From NCBI GenBank assembly GCA_039654915.1, contig CM077600.1, forward strand, positions 35,518,992 through 35,582,991: 64,000 nucleotides of DNA. The letters are read 5' to 3'. Origin of the DNA: Aquilaria yunnanensis. Lineage: Eukaryota > Streptophyta > Magnoliopsida > Malvales > Thymelaeaceae. The position numbers were made by a program, and so were the translations under genes. This document shows, in pieces, positions 1-11,485 of the stretch; the stretch's first letter is position 1, and each line of letters starts with the position of its first letter. The notes beneath the pieces were generated by a model. The model saw nothing but the letters and a program-made list of their open reading frames with translations, ran no database searches and had not been told where the DNA came from.

Positions 1-1535
1 TATTCTGTTATAGTATATGTGAATTTACAATCACCATTATTTAACATTAGCATTTAATAGTTATATATACACACAGACCCTTTTATAAAAATTTAGTATT
101 AGGTTTTAAAGCTGCTATATTACAAGTAATCCGATGTTTAACTCCTTAAATTACTGTAATATCAGGTGATGGATTGGTGCAGCATGGGTGGGACCTAAAA
201 TTTTAAACTAGAGGGTCAAGTTACACATCTGCTGAATGACTCTATACCCTCTATATCTATATAGTATATATGAAAGCACACAAACTAAACGAGGTGCTGA
301 CACCTGTTTTTGTCCCCGGGGGAGAATGTGCTTTTCGGTGCTCCTATTGTTCACTTTTTTCTTTTTTCTTTTTTTTTCAGTTGGGTTGTTGGAGTCTCTG
401 TACAGTTGCTGTCGTCCAGAGAAGAGAGACTAGCACGTGGGTAAGGTCTGGTGATCTAATGTGACCATTAGTCATTTGTCTCCGTGTTTTGTTCGCTTCG
501 CCCCTCATCTTTCTTACTGATCGGTCGATGTCCTGGGGGAGAAGTGTTTTATTTTTATATTTTTGTCCCTTTCTTCGTGTTGCAAATTACTTACTATTTG
601 TTTTAGTTGCTTGCAGGCTTAATGCCGAAGTGTTTTTGTAATTTTATTAGGGAGATCATATTGACTCATTTGATGAGGGTGAAAGATTTGGGCTGGAATC
701 AATTTTGGAATTTTATTAATGGGTTAATTTTCTTATATGTCTCTGAAAATTGCATCAGGTGACATTTGAGTCCTCCCCTATTGGAATGTGTGGTTTGTGC
801 CATTTGGAAATGGCTACTATGTCATTTAACTGCTTGCTTGGTACCCAATTATAAGTGTTAAGTAATTATAGGTGGAGTAATATCTTAGCATATTCTTTCG
901 TTTGAGAAACTTAGGTGGCCATAATTGGTTGCTGGATGTGGCATCTTTCTAGAAATTGGGGACGACGTGAGGTTTGTTCTTGCCAACGAGTCACCAGCTA
1001 CTACATAAAATGACAATCAGATTTTATTTCTTTATTTCTTTATTTCTTTCTCTCAGGTGCCACTACTTGGTGATTGAATGTGGCATATGTGGAAGAGTTG
1101 CCCATATACGTGTTGTGCTGCATGAATGTCAGTAGCAGAGCAAACTCGGTCAAGAATAAGTTTAATGCGCCAGCTTAGAGCTTATGCTGGCCATAGCCAG
1201 GTGAGCTTAAAGCCTTAGCTCCCCTGTAAAACCCACTTAAACCCCCCAAAAAACAAGCATCATTACTCTCAATGGAGCATGGACAACGACTCTAGTAAAT
1301 CTTGTTTTGCAGAAATTTCAGTAAGGGCAGCATAAGTTTGACACTAGCCCCACCCTTGTGCTACATTAGAGCAGGGCTTAAAACAAACTAAAGATGTCTA
1401 CCTTGAAAAGTTCTTCTTGCCTGATAAAGATGGTGATGTCCAATAAAAGTTTATGGACTCCAAAGGTGATTGGAAGATAAGAAAAACCTACGATTAAAGA
1501 CAATGTAATAATAGTTCATTGTTGTTGTGTGCTTG
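1..1535. other. Intergenic sequence, no gene recognised
   Basis: AT-rich non-coding sequence with scattered T-runs. Open frames near 236-464 are short, of low complexity (a long T/C run gives strings of F and L) and match no family I recognise. No tRNA or transposase fragment was seen. It may contain old repeat sequence, but I could not delimit any. Confidence 0.5.
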
Positions 1536-1544
1536 GGGAAAACT

Positions 1545-2843
1545 TGGGTGAATTGCATCTGTGGCCACTAGCCTTTTATTGTTGTCTTATATATTTTAGA
1601 TCTTGACATAAAAACTTTGCATGGAAAATCCTAAACTTTAATTTTTTATTTTATTTTAGATATTTGGAAGATGAAAAATATTAAAATTAATAGAATTGGT
1701 CATGTGACACGCCAGCATTGGGGCGATTTCACTATAAATCAGCTCTAGCTATGATGTGGAAAAGATGTGGAAAAGGAAGAAGAAGAAAAGAATAAAAAAA
1801 ATAAAAACCCTCTGCTTCATCTCTTTCACTATCCCCACCCCCGAAGCCATTGTAACTCGCTCTCACCTTTGAGTCACTGTTCTCAACTCACCGTTTCAGC
1901 CTCCGGCTTGCCACCCTAAGTGGCCGCCAGGTTCGTACCCAAGAACCGTGAAACCAGCTGGGAATTCTCCACGGAGTCCGGCCATCTCTAGCTCCTTCTC
2001 TATTTCCCATACTTCTACCGTCTCATTTTGATCCCGTCACCTTTCCTGGTTCGAGTTTGCCTACAATCTACCTTCGCCAAACCAATGCCCAACTACTGAA
2101 GAGTTTCCAGGAGAGCATAAAGCCGCCTCTTCGTTGCCTCTAATGCGTTTGATGCCGAAATCAGTTCCGCGCTTTCTTTGCAATTTCACGATTTCGCGAT
2201 GGGTTCTCATCAGTTTCACGATTTCATGATAGGTTCTCATCAATTTTGCATTTGATGTAGTCTGATGCTTATGGTGCGAATAGAGTAGAGAGGTCGAGTA
2301 GAAAGATGGAGCAGAGAGATGTTGAGGTGGCTGGAGGGCGTGAATGGATGGCAACATGAACGAAATTGAAGGTTTTCATAATTGGCCTCTCTCCTGTTTG
2401 GCATCGTCGGCGATGGTGAGAGGTCGCACAGGAAAGGTGGTGCAGCTTGTGGCAAAGGAGGGACGACGGCCTAGGACTGTTAGCGACGCCAAGGCTGGTG
2501 GATGGAATGGCGTCGGGCAGGGGGAGTAGTAGTCTAGCGGTGGCAGTGGCAGTTAAGTAAAAGTTAGGGTTTTGGGAGAGGGAAGTAAAAAATCAGGTAC
2601 TTAGGCTGTTGTTTTTGCTTTTATTCTTTTTTTTTTTCCTTTTCCACATCAATGTCATTGTGGCAAATTGTTCACATGGCTTCCCATGTGGCTAATCTGT
2701 CAATTTTAATGTTTCACGTTCTTCAAAGGTCTAAAATAAAATAAAAAAAATTAAAATTGAGGACTTTCTATTTATGATTTTGAAGTTAGGGTCCAAAATA
2801 AAATAATAATAAAAAATTAAAAAGCCATGGACACAATTAACAC
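1545..2843. mobile_element. Mutator-like long-inverted-repeat element with 9-bp target duplication
   Basis: The left end (TGGGTGAATTGCATCTGTGG) is an imperfect inverted copy of the right end (complement starts GTGTTAATTGTGTCCATGGC). The inverted similarity runs roughly 200 bp inwards, through TTTTATT/ATTTTAGA-type blocks. The 9-mer GGGAAAACT directly flanks the element at 1536-1544 and 2844-2852, a length typical of Mutator-like transposition. The interior (about 1800-2560) is more GC-rich, has only short frames and resembles no protein I know. The same end motif recurs in the element at 26697-27773. No transposase is present, so it is non-autonomous. The arms have diverged, so it is older than the element at 3712. 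Confidence 0.75.
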
Positions 2844-2852
2844 GGGAAAACT

Positions 2853-3701
2853 CTATTATACTTTAGTTAGTAAAAAGGCTCAGAAGAAGTTTATCGGATT
2901 GTGAGGAATATTGCATTTTCCACAATATTCTTTTTATACACTAATGACTTGTTAGCCAAGACAAGAATTCCCCTTTATTCCGGATTGCAATCTCATAACA
3001 GGAGGAATAGAAGGGCCTTAAACCATTTTACTTGGGTGTGGGCTTATTCCTGATGAACCCATGACCATAAACCCAAGAACGCGAACTATCTCAAGACATG
3101 GAAATCTTGCTAAAGCATTTACCGAACAAAAATTAGAAACGATTAAGGTAAACAGTATTTTTCTAGCTCTACATGCATGTTTGGATTCTCGGAGGTCTTG
3201 CCTGTTCAGTATTCACTATTTTTTAATACTTTTTTTCGTTTTCAATTCAGACCTTTCGTCTTTTATTTCATTTATATATATGCATTCAAATTTTGACTAA
3301 TTGTGGGACCAAACTACTAGTTTATATATCCCTAATCTTGAGTTCTCAATCTCAATCCAAATTGATCTCTTCGCTGGCAATATATGATATGAGCATAACT
3401 TTGTTTGTTTCAAGACTTTCAGTCTCACTTTTCCTTAGATTCAAGTAATTGCTGTGGTGTGACCTTAATGATCTAATTATACGCAAGGATGACGTGGTTT
3501 AAAATATTGACCGAAAGTTCTTCTATTTTAAAATCTATGGGCTCGTTCAATGGGTTTAGCTTCAGAGCCCATTCATCTAACTTTTGCTTTGACGAAAATG
3601 AGGTTTGAAAATATGCTCGATTCAAATTGCACATGTATACATGGTGCGGTGCGCTCCACTAGTTTGAGTTCAACCGGAGTAAATTATAAGATTATATCTT
3701 A
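2853..3701. other. Intergenic sequence with one exon-like stretch
   Basis: AT-rich spacer between two inverted-repeat elements. The stretch 3022-3147 reads open, with a coding-like composition (includes TINPRTRTISRHGNLAKAF), and ends at a plausible splice donor (AAG then GTAAAC). I recognise no family in it and found no partner exon, so it is not called as a gene. Confidence 0.35.
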
Positions 3702-3711
3702 ATTTTTAATT

Positions 3712-4818
3712 GGGTAAAATCCATATGTAGTCCCCTAACTTTAAGGATCGTCTTAATGTGGTCCCTTAACTCAAAAAGTGGCTCTTAAAGTCTCCTAACT
3801 CAACTTAAGTGTGTTATTTTGGTCCCTACCGTCAATTCAGGCGTTATTTCAGACGGAAATTGCCTATGTGGCACCTAAACTGCCACATGGCATCCTATTT
3901 TATGGCAATAAGTGATGAGACTGAAAGAATAATAAACTTTAGGTTAGATTTGACACAACAAATAATTTCAGGGACTTAAAAAGTTGATAACCCTAATTTC
4001 ATTTTCTTCCCCAACTCTCACCGCCCACCGCCCACCGCCCGCCGTCTGCCGCCCGCCGTTTTCTTGTCTCTGATTACGCCCTCAACACTCTCGTCGCCCT
4101 GTCGGTCGCCGTCCAACGGATGGTCGCCTACAAGTCGCCGGAGTACCAATCGGCCAAACGGCTCTCCCGAAAATCGGACGTCTGGAGCTACGGGATTCTA
4201 CTCCTAGAGCTGCTAACAGGTCGGGTCTCGTCGTACGTCGCGCCGCCGGGCGTGAACGGCGTCGATAGCTGGGTCCACAGGGCTGTGAGAGAGGAATGGA
4301 CGGCGGAGATTTTCGACGTTGAGATATCAGTGCAGAGGAGCGCCGCTCCCGAAATGCTGAAGCTGCTGCAGATAGCGATCCGATGCTGTGAAAGGGCGCC
4401 AGAGAAATGGCCGAAGATGGCGGAGGTGGTGAGATGGAGAAATTAAGGCGGGGTTTGCGGCAGGAGAGCAAATCGCGGGCGAAAACGGTGGGCGGCGGGC
4501 GGCGGGCGGTGAGAGTTGGGGAAGAAAATGAAATTAGGGTTATCAACTTTTTAAGTCCCTGAAATTATTTGTTGTGTCAAATCTAACCTAAGGTTTATTA
4601 TTCTTTCAGTCTCATCACTTATTGCCATAAAATAGGATGCCATGTGGCAGTTTAGGTGCCACGTAGTCAATTTCCGTCTAAAATAACGCCTGAACTGACG
4701 GTAGGGACCAAAATAGGACACTTAAGTTGAGTTAGGAGACTTTAAGAGCCACTTTTTGAGTTAAGGGACCACATTAGGACGATCCTTAAAGTTAGAGGAC
4801 TACATATGGATTTTACCC
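3712..4818. mobile_element. Pack-MULE: Mutator-like element carrying a receptor-kinase fragment
   Basis: The ends are GGGTAAAATCCATATGTAG and its inverted copy. The terminal inverted repeats are about 340 bp long (about 3712-4060 and 4480-4818) and nearly identical, with only scattered single-base differences. A perfect 10-bp direct repeat, ATTTTTAATT, flanks the element at 3702-3711 and 4819-4828, fitting the 9-10 bp duplications of Mutator-like transposons. The interior is GC-rich and encodes part of a plant receptor-like kinase instead of a transposase. Near-identical arms indicate either recent insertion or homogenisation. Transposition would need a transposase in trans. Confidence 0.9.
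4120..4446 (+). pseudogene. Captured C-terminal fragment of an LRR-type receptor-like kinase
   Basis: This open frame of 108 codons lies wholly inside the Mutator-like element at 3712-4818. It shows the last third of a plant protein kinase domain: an APE-like segment (YKSPEY, residues 4-9), the subdomain IX helix (SDVWSYGILLLELLTG, about residues 19-34), then WVHRAVREEW and a subdomain XI block with CCERAPEKWPKM (about residues 88-99). The ATP-binding loop, catalytic HRD and DFG motifs, transmembrane segment and leucine-rich repeats are all absent, so it cannot be an active kinase. The sequence style is that of LRR-III 'probable inactive receptor kinase' proteins such as the pollen receptor kinases. 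The frame is open from just before the first ATG, and codons are GC-rich, unlike the flanks. Whether it is transcribed is unknown. Confidence 0.85.
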
Positions 4819-4828
4819 ATTTTTAATT

Positions 4829-6427
4829 ATTGTTCCATTTTTATCTCAACTTTTAATTTACATGTTTTGACTCTCTAATCTCATTTAAATATCTTTTTTT
4901 GGTTGTTTGTTGGACAAAAACCATTATCTTGAATGAAAAATAACACATTAGCATATAATTATAAAGATAAATACTATTTTTAACCCTGAAAAATTTTGTC
5001 TCATAAAAAAAACATTGAAACCTTAAAATCTAAAAACCCAATCATAGCCTATTTTTCCACCACCCCCTTCACACCCCTCCCTCCTTCTCGACCTCTTTCT
5101 TGGCCTCCTTTTCTGGCCAACCCTCTTTGCCTTCCTCTTGGCCAACCCTATCCTCCATCTGCCACCCTCACCGGCCGCCATTTTGCCTTGTCATCTCTGC
5201 CACCATCCTCACCCGCAACTAGCACCAACCTCTCCCCCATCCCTGCCTTTTTCTCTCCCATTCCCGTTGTGGCTCACCTTTGATTTCACCTTCAAAGCCA
5301 CCTCCGACACCAATCTTCCCTTTTATCCTCTAGCTTTTCTTCCTTTCTGCCGACCTTCCTTCTTATCACAACGATTGAAACATGGAAAGATCGCTGGGCC
5401 AAAAAACTGCGAAAACTAGCCATGGAACGACCCTAATGTGATTGCTGGTCCCCTTGTGGCATGCGTGGTGCAGTTGTTGGTGGCCATAGACATTGTTGGT
5501 GGCACCTGCAGGAGAGACTAGAGAGGGAGGCCGAGATAGAAAGAGATTTTCTATTAGATTTCAATGTTTTAAGGATTCTTTGTCAAAGTGAAAAGTTTTT
5601 AGTGATTGAAGTAACTTACATTATATTCAACATTCAAGTGCAAAACATGTAATCACAGACACTCATAGTATAATGACAGTTGGATTTGGGTCATTAATTT
5701 AAGTAGGCATTAAGCAAAGTTAGTTTGGTTAAGGACTCTAAGAAATATGAAGAAGGTTTATGGTTCAAATCTTGACTTTTTATTTTTTTCAACATGTTAT
5801 ACAAAAGTTAATTTGGTTACCATTTTAGCCCTAAAAAAACTGGCAAACTTGTATAATGCTTCTAAATATTTAAAAAAAAATTCTCCTTTTGGTTTACCGA
5901 AAGAAGCCAAAAAACCAAGATAATAACTTTAGGATGAATCGGATTGGATTTGCTCGGTTCAACTGTTTTCCCGGCTACTTGCCTCCATGAAAGTTCGGGG
6001 ATCGCCTAAACATTCTTTATTTTATTTATTTTTCAATGATGGCGCCTTTAATTAAATGATGAATAATAAAACTTTTTGCCTTTTAATTTATTTTTCATTA
6101 TTAAAGTTCTTCACCATATGCTAATAAAAAACGCTTTCTAATTAACATAGTATAGGGTGCATCTTATCCAGAATTAATTGTTAATAAAGAAATAAATCAG
6201 TAGTCACTCTCTAATTGAAGTACATAAATAATTGTTAATCTAGAAAGAAACTCAATATATATTCATAGTTAAACATTTAATACCAATTATGGAGATACTA
6301 CTGAACATGGAACATGTTGTGGATGAATATCTTGGTATCGTGCTGAATGGGTGCCTAAATAGAACCCCAACTTTGAAAGGCTGTAACTTTTGTTACACTC
6401 GTCAAATTACTGATCATAATATATTTT
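4829..6427. other. Intergenic sequence, possible decayed inverted-repeat element
   Basis: A C-rich, low-complexity stretch (about 5040-5480) gives proline- and leucine-rich open frames with no recognisable domain. It is flanked by weakly inverted AT-rich arms (about 4980-5030 and 5550-5610), so it may be another cargo-type inverted-repeat element, but I could not find its ends or a target duplication. The rest is AT-rich spacer. A SINE-like box A/box B pair near 5727-5775 is too weak to call. Confidence 0.35.
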
Positions 6428-7553
6428 AGGAAAACTCGCTGAAAATCCCCTGAGATTTGAGAAAACCTACAGTTTTGTCCCCCTTTTCAAATACCTACAA
6501 TTACCCCTGCCAAGCTAATTCCATCATTCACCGTTAACACGAAAAGGGGAAACTAACAGACTTTATCCTCCTAGACTTCTTACTTAAAAATTTTGCTCCC
6601 TAAACACAAAAATCCGTACCAGGCTTCGTTACTCCAGTGGTCCTCTGTCGCCCTGCTCCGCTCGTTCCCCGTACCAGGTTTCGTTCCTCCTCCGCTGGCC
6701 ATTCCGATTCGCTGGCCACCACCATTGGCACCAGCAGGACTATGCGGCTGTCACCACACCCAATTTTGCCGATTCGTGGATGCCGATGGCGATGAGCGCC
6801 TTCTCTCCGGTGGATTCGTGGATGATTTGGCTCTCGCCGTAGAAGCCGCCTTCTCTTCGGCGGATTAGTGGACGATTGGATGATAAGCGACTTCTCTCCA
6901 GAGGTTTTCGCGATGAGCACCACTCTGTTCTACGATTGGGCTCCCACGGCAGAAGGCCGGCCCAGCATTTCATTCGTTGACTGCCACAAACGACAGTGGC
7001 TCCAATCACGATTGGGTTTCTTGATGATTTTGGTTCCAATTCGAGGTGGCCGGCGGTTAGGGCATAGGTAATGTCTCCGATCAAGGAGCGGCGGCGCCTA
7101 AGGAGGGAAGGCGATTTACTGAGAGAACGAAGTCGTCTGTGGCTCTTATTCCGAGGTCTTCGGTGGGAATCGGAGTGTCGGGGTCACAGGCGGGAATCGG
7201 AGAATCGGAACAGAGGCAGACGAAATCAAGCAGGCAATCGGAGAATTGAGCAGACGAAGTTGGAGCTGTTGAAGAAGATTGAGTTTCTAAAGGGCGAGAG
7301 ACGGAGAATCGAGCAGAGGAGAGAAAGAGTCATGAAGAGAACGAGGAGTGACTTGTATAATTGTATTGATGCATTAATTGGGGGGCAAAGATTCTAAGGT
7401 AAAAGATTAAGAGGACAAAAATGAACATTTTCTCTTTTCTTTTATAATGACAGTGTTAATTGTGTAAGTGGTAAGTGTACGTACTTGAAAAATGGGAGAA
7501 TAACTGTAGATTATCCCAAACCTCAGGTGTTTTTTTTTATTATCATTTTCCCT
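6428..7553. mobile_element. Long-inverted-repeat element, probably Mutator-like
   Basis: The left end (AGGAAAACTCGCTGAAAATC, then CCTGAGATTTG) and the complement of the right end (AGGGAAAATGATAA, then CACCTGAGGTTTG) are inverted copies with similarity over about 150-200 bp, including the shared blocks CTACAG and TCAAATAC/TCAAGTAC. The interior (6600-7390) is more GC-rich and open in several frames (for example 7071-7397 on +, arginine-rich), but no protein family is recognisable. No clear target duplication was found, so the exact ends are tentative. A similar left arm occurs alone near 60250. Confidence 0.6.
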
Positions 7554-7563
7554 ACATCTAATC

Positions 7564-7565
<2 letters not shown>

Positions 7566-7608
<43 letters not shown>

Positions 7609-8744
7609 GGACACAATTAGAGGAGTGTTGTGTCTTTTCTTTAATTTGATTCATGATAAATTACCATGTGGCACTTTTTAAATTTTTTATGGTACAATTG
7701 CCAACTCTAAAGAAGTGATTCCAAGTTTACCCATTATTAATCAATATGTTAAAAATATTCAATTATACGAGAAATTTTAGGTCATTAAAAATTTAACTTT
7801 GAGTTTTGAAGATAAAAATGGAAGAAATAAATTGAAAATAAAAAAAATATGATTCACTATTAATACCTACCAAAATTTTGAAATTTAAATTCCTATATCT
7901 CTTAATCAATTACAAAATTTGGCAACTCAACATAATAGTGTTAGGAAAAAATTTAAACGCTGACATGGAAAATATCAATTTAGTAACAAAATTAAGTATA
8001 TAAAGTCAAATTAATTTAAAAACGGAAACCATCAATTTAATCACACAAAGCCAATTTCAAATTTCAAATTTCAAATTTACTTCTATTACAATCACTAATA
8101 TACTATAATCTAATCACACACACACACCACACACATAAAAGCAGGACACATTTACAGTAGTATTTTGTATTTTGCTTAATTTGGTTTATGAGAGAATGTC
8201 ACGTGTCAATTTTTAAATATTTCATAGTACAATAGTCTTCTCCAAAAAAAGATATTTCAATTTTATCCATCATTAAACTTAATAGAATTCTTAATGGTGT
8301 TAAACTCTTTTAATGAAATGGTTCTATAAATCTCTACGCCCATTTAATCTCAACAATTAGAACACAAACATTTTGGAAAAAGAATGACAATAAATTATGA
8401 AAGCAATTAAAACCCATCATTTTTTGGTAAACATAAATAAAAAGTCAACTATGATTCCAATTGGTAAATTTCATTACAATTAAATGTAAAGGCCAACCTA
8501 TTGGAAGTCAGCGAAATTAAGAAAAAATTACCAATAAAAAGGAATAAATTACACGCATTAAATGATTAAATAATGGTAAACATTGAATTAGTGATTTCTG
8601 CACACAATTCCTTTTCTTATTTCCTTAAACTTGCTAAATTAGAATCATTTTGCACTAAATTCCAAAATCAAAGGGAAAAGTCAACAAATTAATTTACCTA
8701 AAATTAAAAAATAATAAAAACTTACCAATAAAAAGGACACCATA
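7566..8744. repeat. AT-rich region with a diverged direct duplication
   Basis: Segments at about 7566-7745 and 8098-8290 align as a degenerate direct repeat. Each has a dinucleotide run, then AGGACACA, then TTTGATTCATGATAAATTACCATGTGGCA or its diverged equivalent, then ATGGTACAATTG/ATAGTACAATAG. The intervening sequence is AT-rich without genes. The copia element begins immediately downstream at 8745. Confidence 0.6.
7570..7604. repeat. (TA)n microsatellite
   Basis: Uninterrupted TA dinucleotide run in AT-rich spacer. It sits at the start of a diverged 190-bp segment that recurs about 530 bp downstream, where an (AC)n run occupies the corresponding place. Confidence 0.9.
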
Positions 8745-9247
8745 TGAAGATTTCAGGATCTCAATAATAACATACTCTTACGTTATTTACTCATGTATAT
8801 GCCATATGCATATATGTTCTTTGTGTTCAACGTGAATATAGACGTACATATTCTGTCAAACACACCTAGCATGCCACTAAGATCATTCATAAAATTAAAT
8901 CCTTAGCATGCTACTAAAGCAAGAAAGGATGTGTACCTTCCTTCTTGATAATCTTGTGCGGAAATGGAAGGAAGGACTTGATCTTAGAGGAGCACCTTGA
9001 GGCTTAAATTGAGATGAACAATCTCAATGTAATTCCACCCACAATGCTCTAAGAAAGTGTCTAATATTTCGGCTCTTTAAAGGAATGAAAGGAGGAATTT
9101 TTCTCTCAAGAAAAATGGTGCAAATTGAGTGTAAAATTCGTACCCTCAATGGCCAGCCACTAAAGGCTATTTATAGATGACCAAAAGGCACACCTTTACA
9201 CCAAGAAAGGTGTCCTTTAAGCCAAAGAACACTTCCTTTGGCTAAGG

Positions 9248-9430
9248 GTCATGTATGGTGGCGAAAATACATGTCTTTTAGCCAAGGAACACTTCCTTTG
9301 GCCTATAACCACCCATAACTACCTTATGGGCGAAAATACATGTCTTTTAAGTCAAGGAACACTTCCTTTGGCCTATAACCACCCATAACTACCTTATGGG
9401 CGAAAATACATGTCTTTTAAGTCAAAGGAC
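9248..9430. repeat. Tandem repeat of about 68-70 bp inside the LTR
   Basis: Units contain ACATGTCTTTTA, then AAGGAACACTTCCTTTGGCC, then ATAACTACCTTATGGGCG. Two complete copies and partial flanking copies can be read. The AGGAACACTTCCT core is itself a near-palindrome. The same array recurs in the other LTR at about 15994-16176. Confidence 0.8.
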
Positions 9431-9699
9431 ATCACTCTTGGTGCTATAAGCACCCTATGGCCGAATATACATGTCCATTCACCCAAGGAACACTTCCTTT
9501 GGATGAAAGGACATGTTCTTTTAGCCAAGAGTTATTTCTTTTGATGAAGAGACATACCTTCACACAAAAGATGTGTCTCTTGGTGGTTTTGAGCTAAAAA
9601 CAAGGTGAGCTGGCACAAAGCTAGCTCAATATGCTACTTATGCACCATTGAGCTCCTTTGAGCTCCAACCTAGCACCATGAACTAAGGTCCAGCTCCAA

Positions 9700-10130
9700 G
9701 AACTGACCTTGAGCTGGAGTTAGCTGCTTTCAGCTGAAGTAAACTGAAGTCCAGCTACACTCAGCTACCAAAAGCTGAAGTGAGCTGACTTGAGCTGAAG
9801 TCCAGCTACATTCAGCTACCATAAGCTGAAGTGAGCTGACTTGAGCTTACTTGAGCTAACTTGAGCTGAAGTCCAGCTACATTCAGCTACCATAAGCTGA
9901 AGTGAGCTGACTTGAGCTGAAGTCCAGCTACATTCAGCTACCATAAGCTGAAGTGAGCTGACTTGAGCTGACTTGAGCTAACTTGAGCTGAAGTCCAGCT
10001 ACATTCAGCTACCATAAGCTGAAGTGAGCTGACTTGAGCTGACTTGAGCTAACTTGAGCTGAAGTCCAGCTACTTTGAGCTACTTATAGCTGAAGTGAGC
10101 TGACTTGAGCTAAGGGGAGCTACTTCTAGC
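9700..10130. repeat. AGCT-phased minisatellite in the 3' LTR
   Basis: The tetranucleotide palindrome AGCT recurs at close to 10-bp spacing for about 400 bp. Higher-order units of about 51 bp (starting CTGAAGTCCAGCTACATTCA) alternate with about 71-bp versions carrying an extra pair of 10-bp GACTTGAGCT-type steps. About six higher-order units are visible. The array is duplicated in the other LTR. On the element's own strand it lies about 270-690 bp into the LTR, probably in U3, where tandem repeats in other retroelements often act as enhancers. Confidence 0.9.
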
Positions 10131-10398
10131 TGCCTTAGATACCTTTTCAAGCTATAGTTAGCTCAACGAGCTCAAATCCTATCTTAAAAGGATCTTGGTG
10201 CGCCAAGAATTCCAACAAACTCCCACTCGCACTAAGATGCTTTTAAAACTCCCAGCTCCCACTCAAAACAAAACTCCTTAATCCTTATAGCCGAAATAAT
10301 CTAGACACTTCTACATATATAGAGTTGTGGGTGCGACCTCAAGGCACACACACTAAGTCTCTTCTATTGAGGTTGTTAGACTCTCAATAGAAGATTGT

Positions 10399-10412
10399 CC
10401 TCTCCTCATAGT
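10399..10412 (-). other. Polypurine tract of the minus-strand copia element
   Basis: On the minus strand the purine-rich run GAGGAGAGGA lies directly upstream of the 3' LTR, where plus-strand DNA synthesis would be primed. Confidence 0.7.
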
Positions 10413-11485
10413 TTGAACTTCTTCAAACTTTCCTTGAACACATCAAGTACAAGTGTGTTGCTTAAACACATCAAGCTTTCTTGAACACATCAAGTTTTGC
10501 CTTTCAGACCCCAGACATATGATACACTTCTTAATCACAATCAGTCTCTTTCTCTGAATTTCAACTCCTTGAAATCCATGATTGTATTAAGCATTGTGTA
10601 CTCATTTAAATCACAATTCAATCTATCATACTACTCACAGTAATATGTGGGCCCAAGATTGAATTTAGTGAACGTGTACCATCTTAATGTCTTTCCTTTG
10701 AGCTTCAACTACTTAGGTCAATGATTTAACATGATCACCCAAAAGGAGGATACTCCAGTCTCATTTCTCTAAGACCTTCGACAACCAATCAAAGTGATCA
10801 TAATTAACTCAACTTCCTAATAGCAAGCTATAGTCACTAAGAGTCTGATTTGAAGAATCTCACACTAAGCAAGAACAGAGACAACTTGCTTAAATTCTTC
10901 TATGGTCGTATTTCATGGTCATGGAACACTTGGAAACACATCCATTAAAGTTCCAGAATACACTTCTAAGGTGTTTTACTCATGTCACTCCCACTTGGAG
11001 TGATCTCCATTCCAATTGAGGAGTGTGTCATTTCTCCCTCTTAAAACACCATTAAGTGTACTCCTCTTAACATATAAAAGGAGGACATGTCAATAACCAT
11101 GAAATTTCTCCATGTAAGCCCTTGCTTACATCTAACATAGGCTAGGATGTATGAATGGTCATACAAACTGAATGCACCAAAGCATTGAACCTTGATTACT
11201 CATAATCTAGGCGACCATGAAAGGCTAAAGTGTCATGTGTTGGAGCATGACTCCCACTTAAATGTACCATTCATTTAAGTCTTTAGCCAGTCTCATCCTT
11301 AATCTTACACAAAGATCAAGGGCGAATGACTCGTGTGAGAAAGTCATTCTCTACCTATGTTTGACATGTTCATTTGTTCGTTGTGTTTTCTAAAATTGAA
11401 CTGATTATTTCATAAAATAATCTATATTATCACAAAAATAATACTTAACATGTGTGACACCAAAGAGGTGAAGTACATCCAACAT
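10413..11485 (-). other. 3' untranslated internal region of the copia element
   Basis: About 1.1 kb between the end of the RNase H frame and the polypurine tract. No open frame of note on either strand and no recognised domain. Confidence 0.6.

Larger units (their letters stand above)
8745..10398 (-). repeat. 3' LTR of the minus-strand copia element
   Basis: On the plus strand it begins TGAAGATTTCAGGATC and ends CAATAGAAGATTGT. It matches 15491-17144 along its full 1654 bp with no length difference. It holds two internal repeat systems: a ~68-bp unit (about 9250-9430) and an AGCT-rich minisatellite (about 9700-10130). Confidence 0.95.

Noticed and set aside
4082..4546. 154-codon open frame on the minus strand
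   Set aside because: It is the antisense shadow of the captured kinase fragment plus the GC-rich inverted-repeat arms; the plus strand has the recognisable domain.
5138..5419. Proline-rich open frames at 4996-5283 and 5138-5419
   Set aside because: Overlapping frames in a C-rich low-complexity stretch; both are open merely because of composition.
5727..5775. Possible SINE or tRNA-like box A/box B (TTGGTTAAGG and GGTTCAAATC)
   Set aside because: No cloverleaf can be folded by eye, and there is no clear tail or duplication; the words alone are too common.
7570..9430. CRISPR-like array
   Set aside because: Repeats here are a simple TA run and LTR-internal tandem repeats without unique spacers; the sequence is a plant genome.
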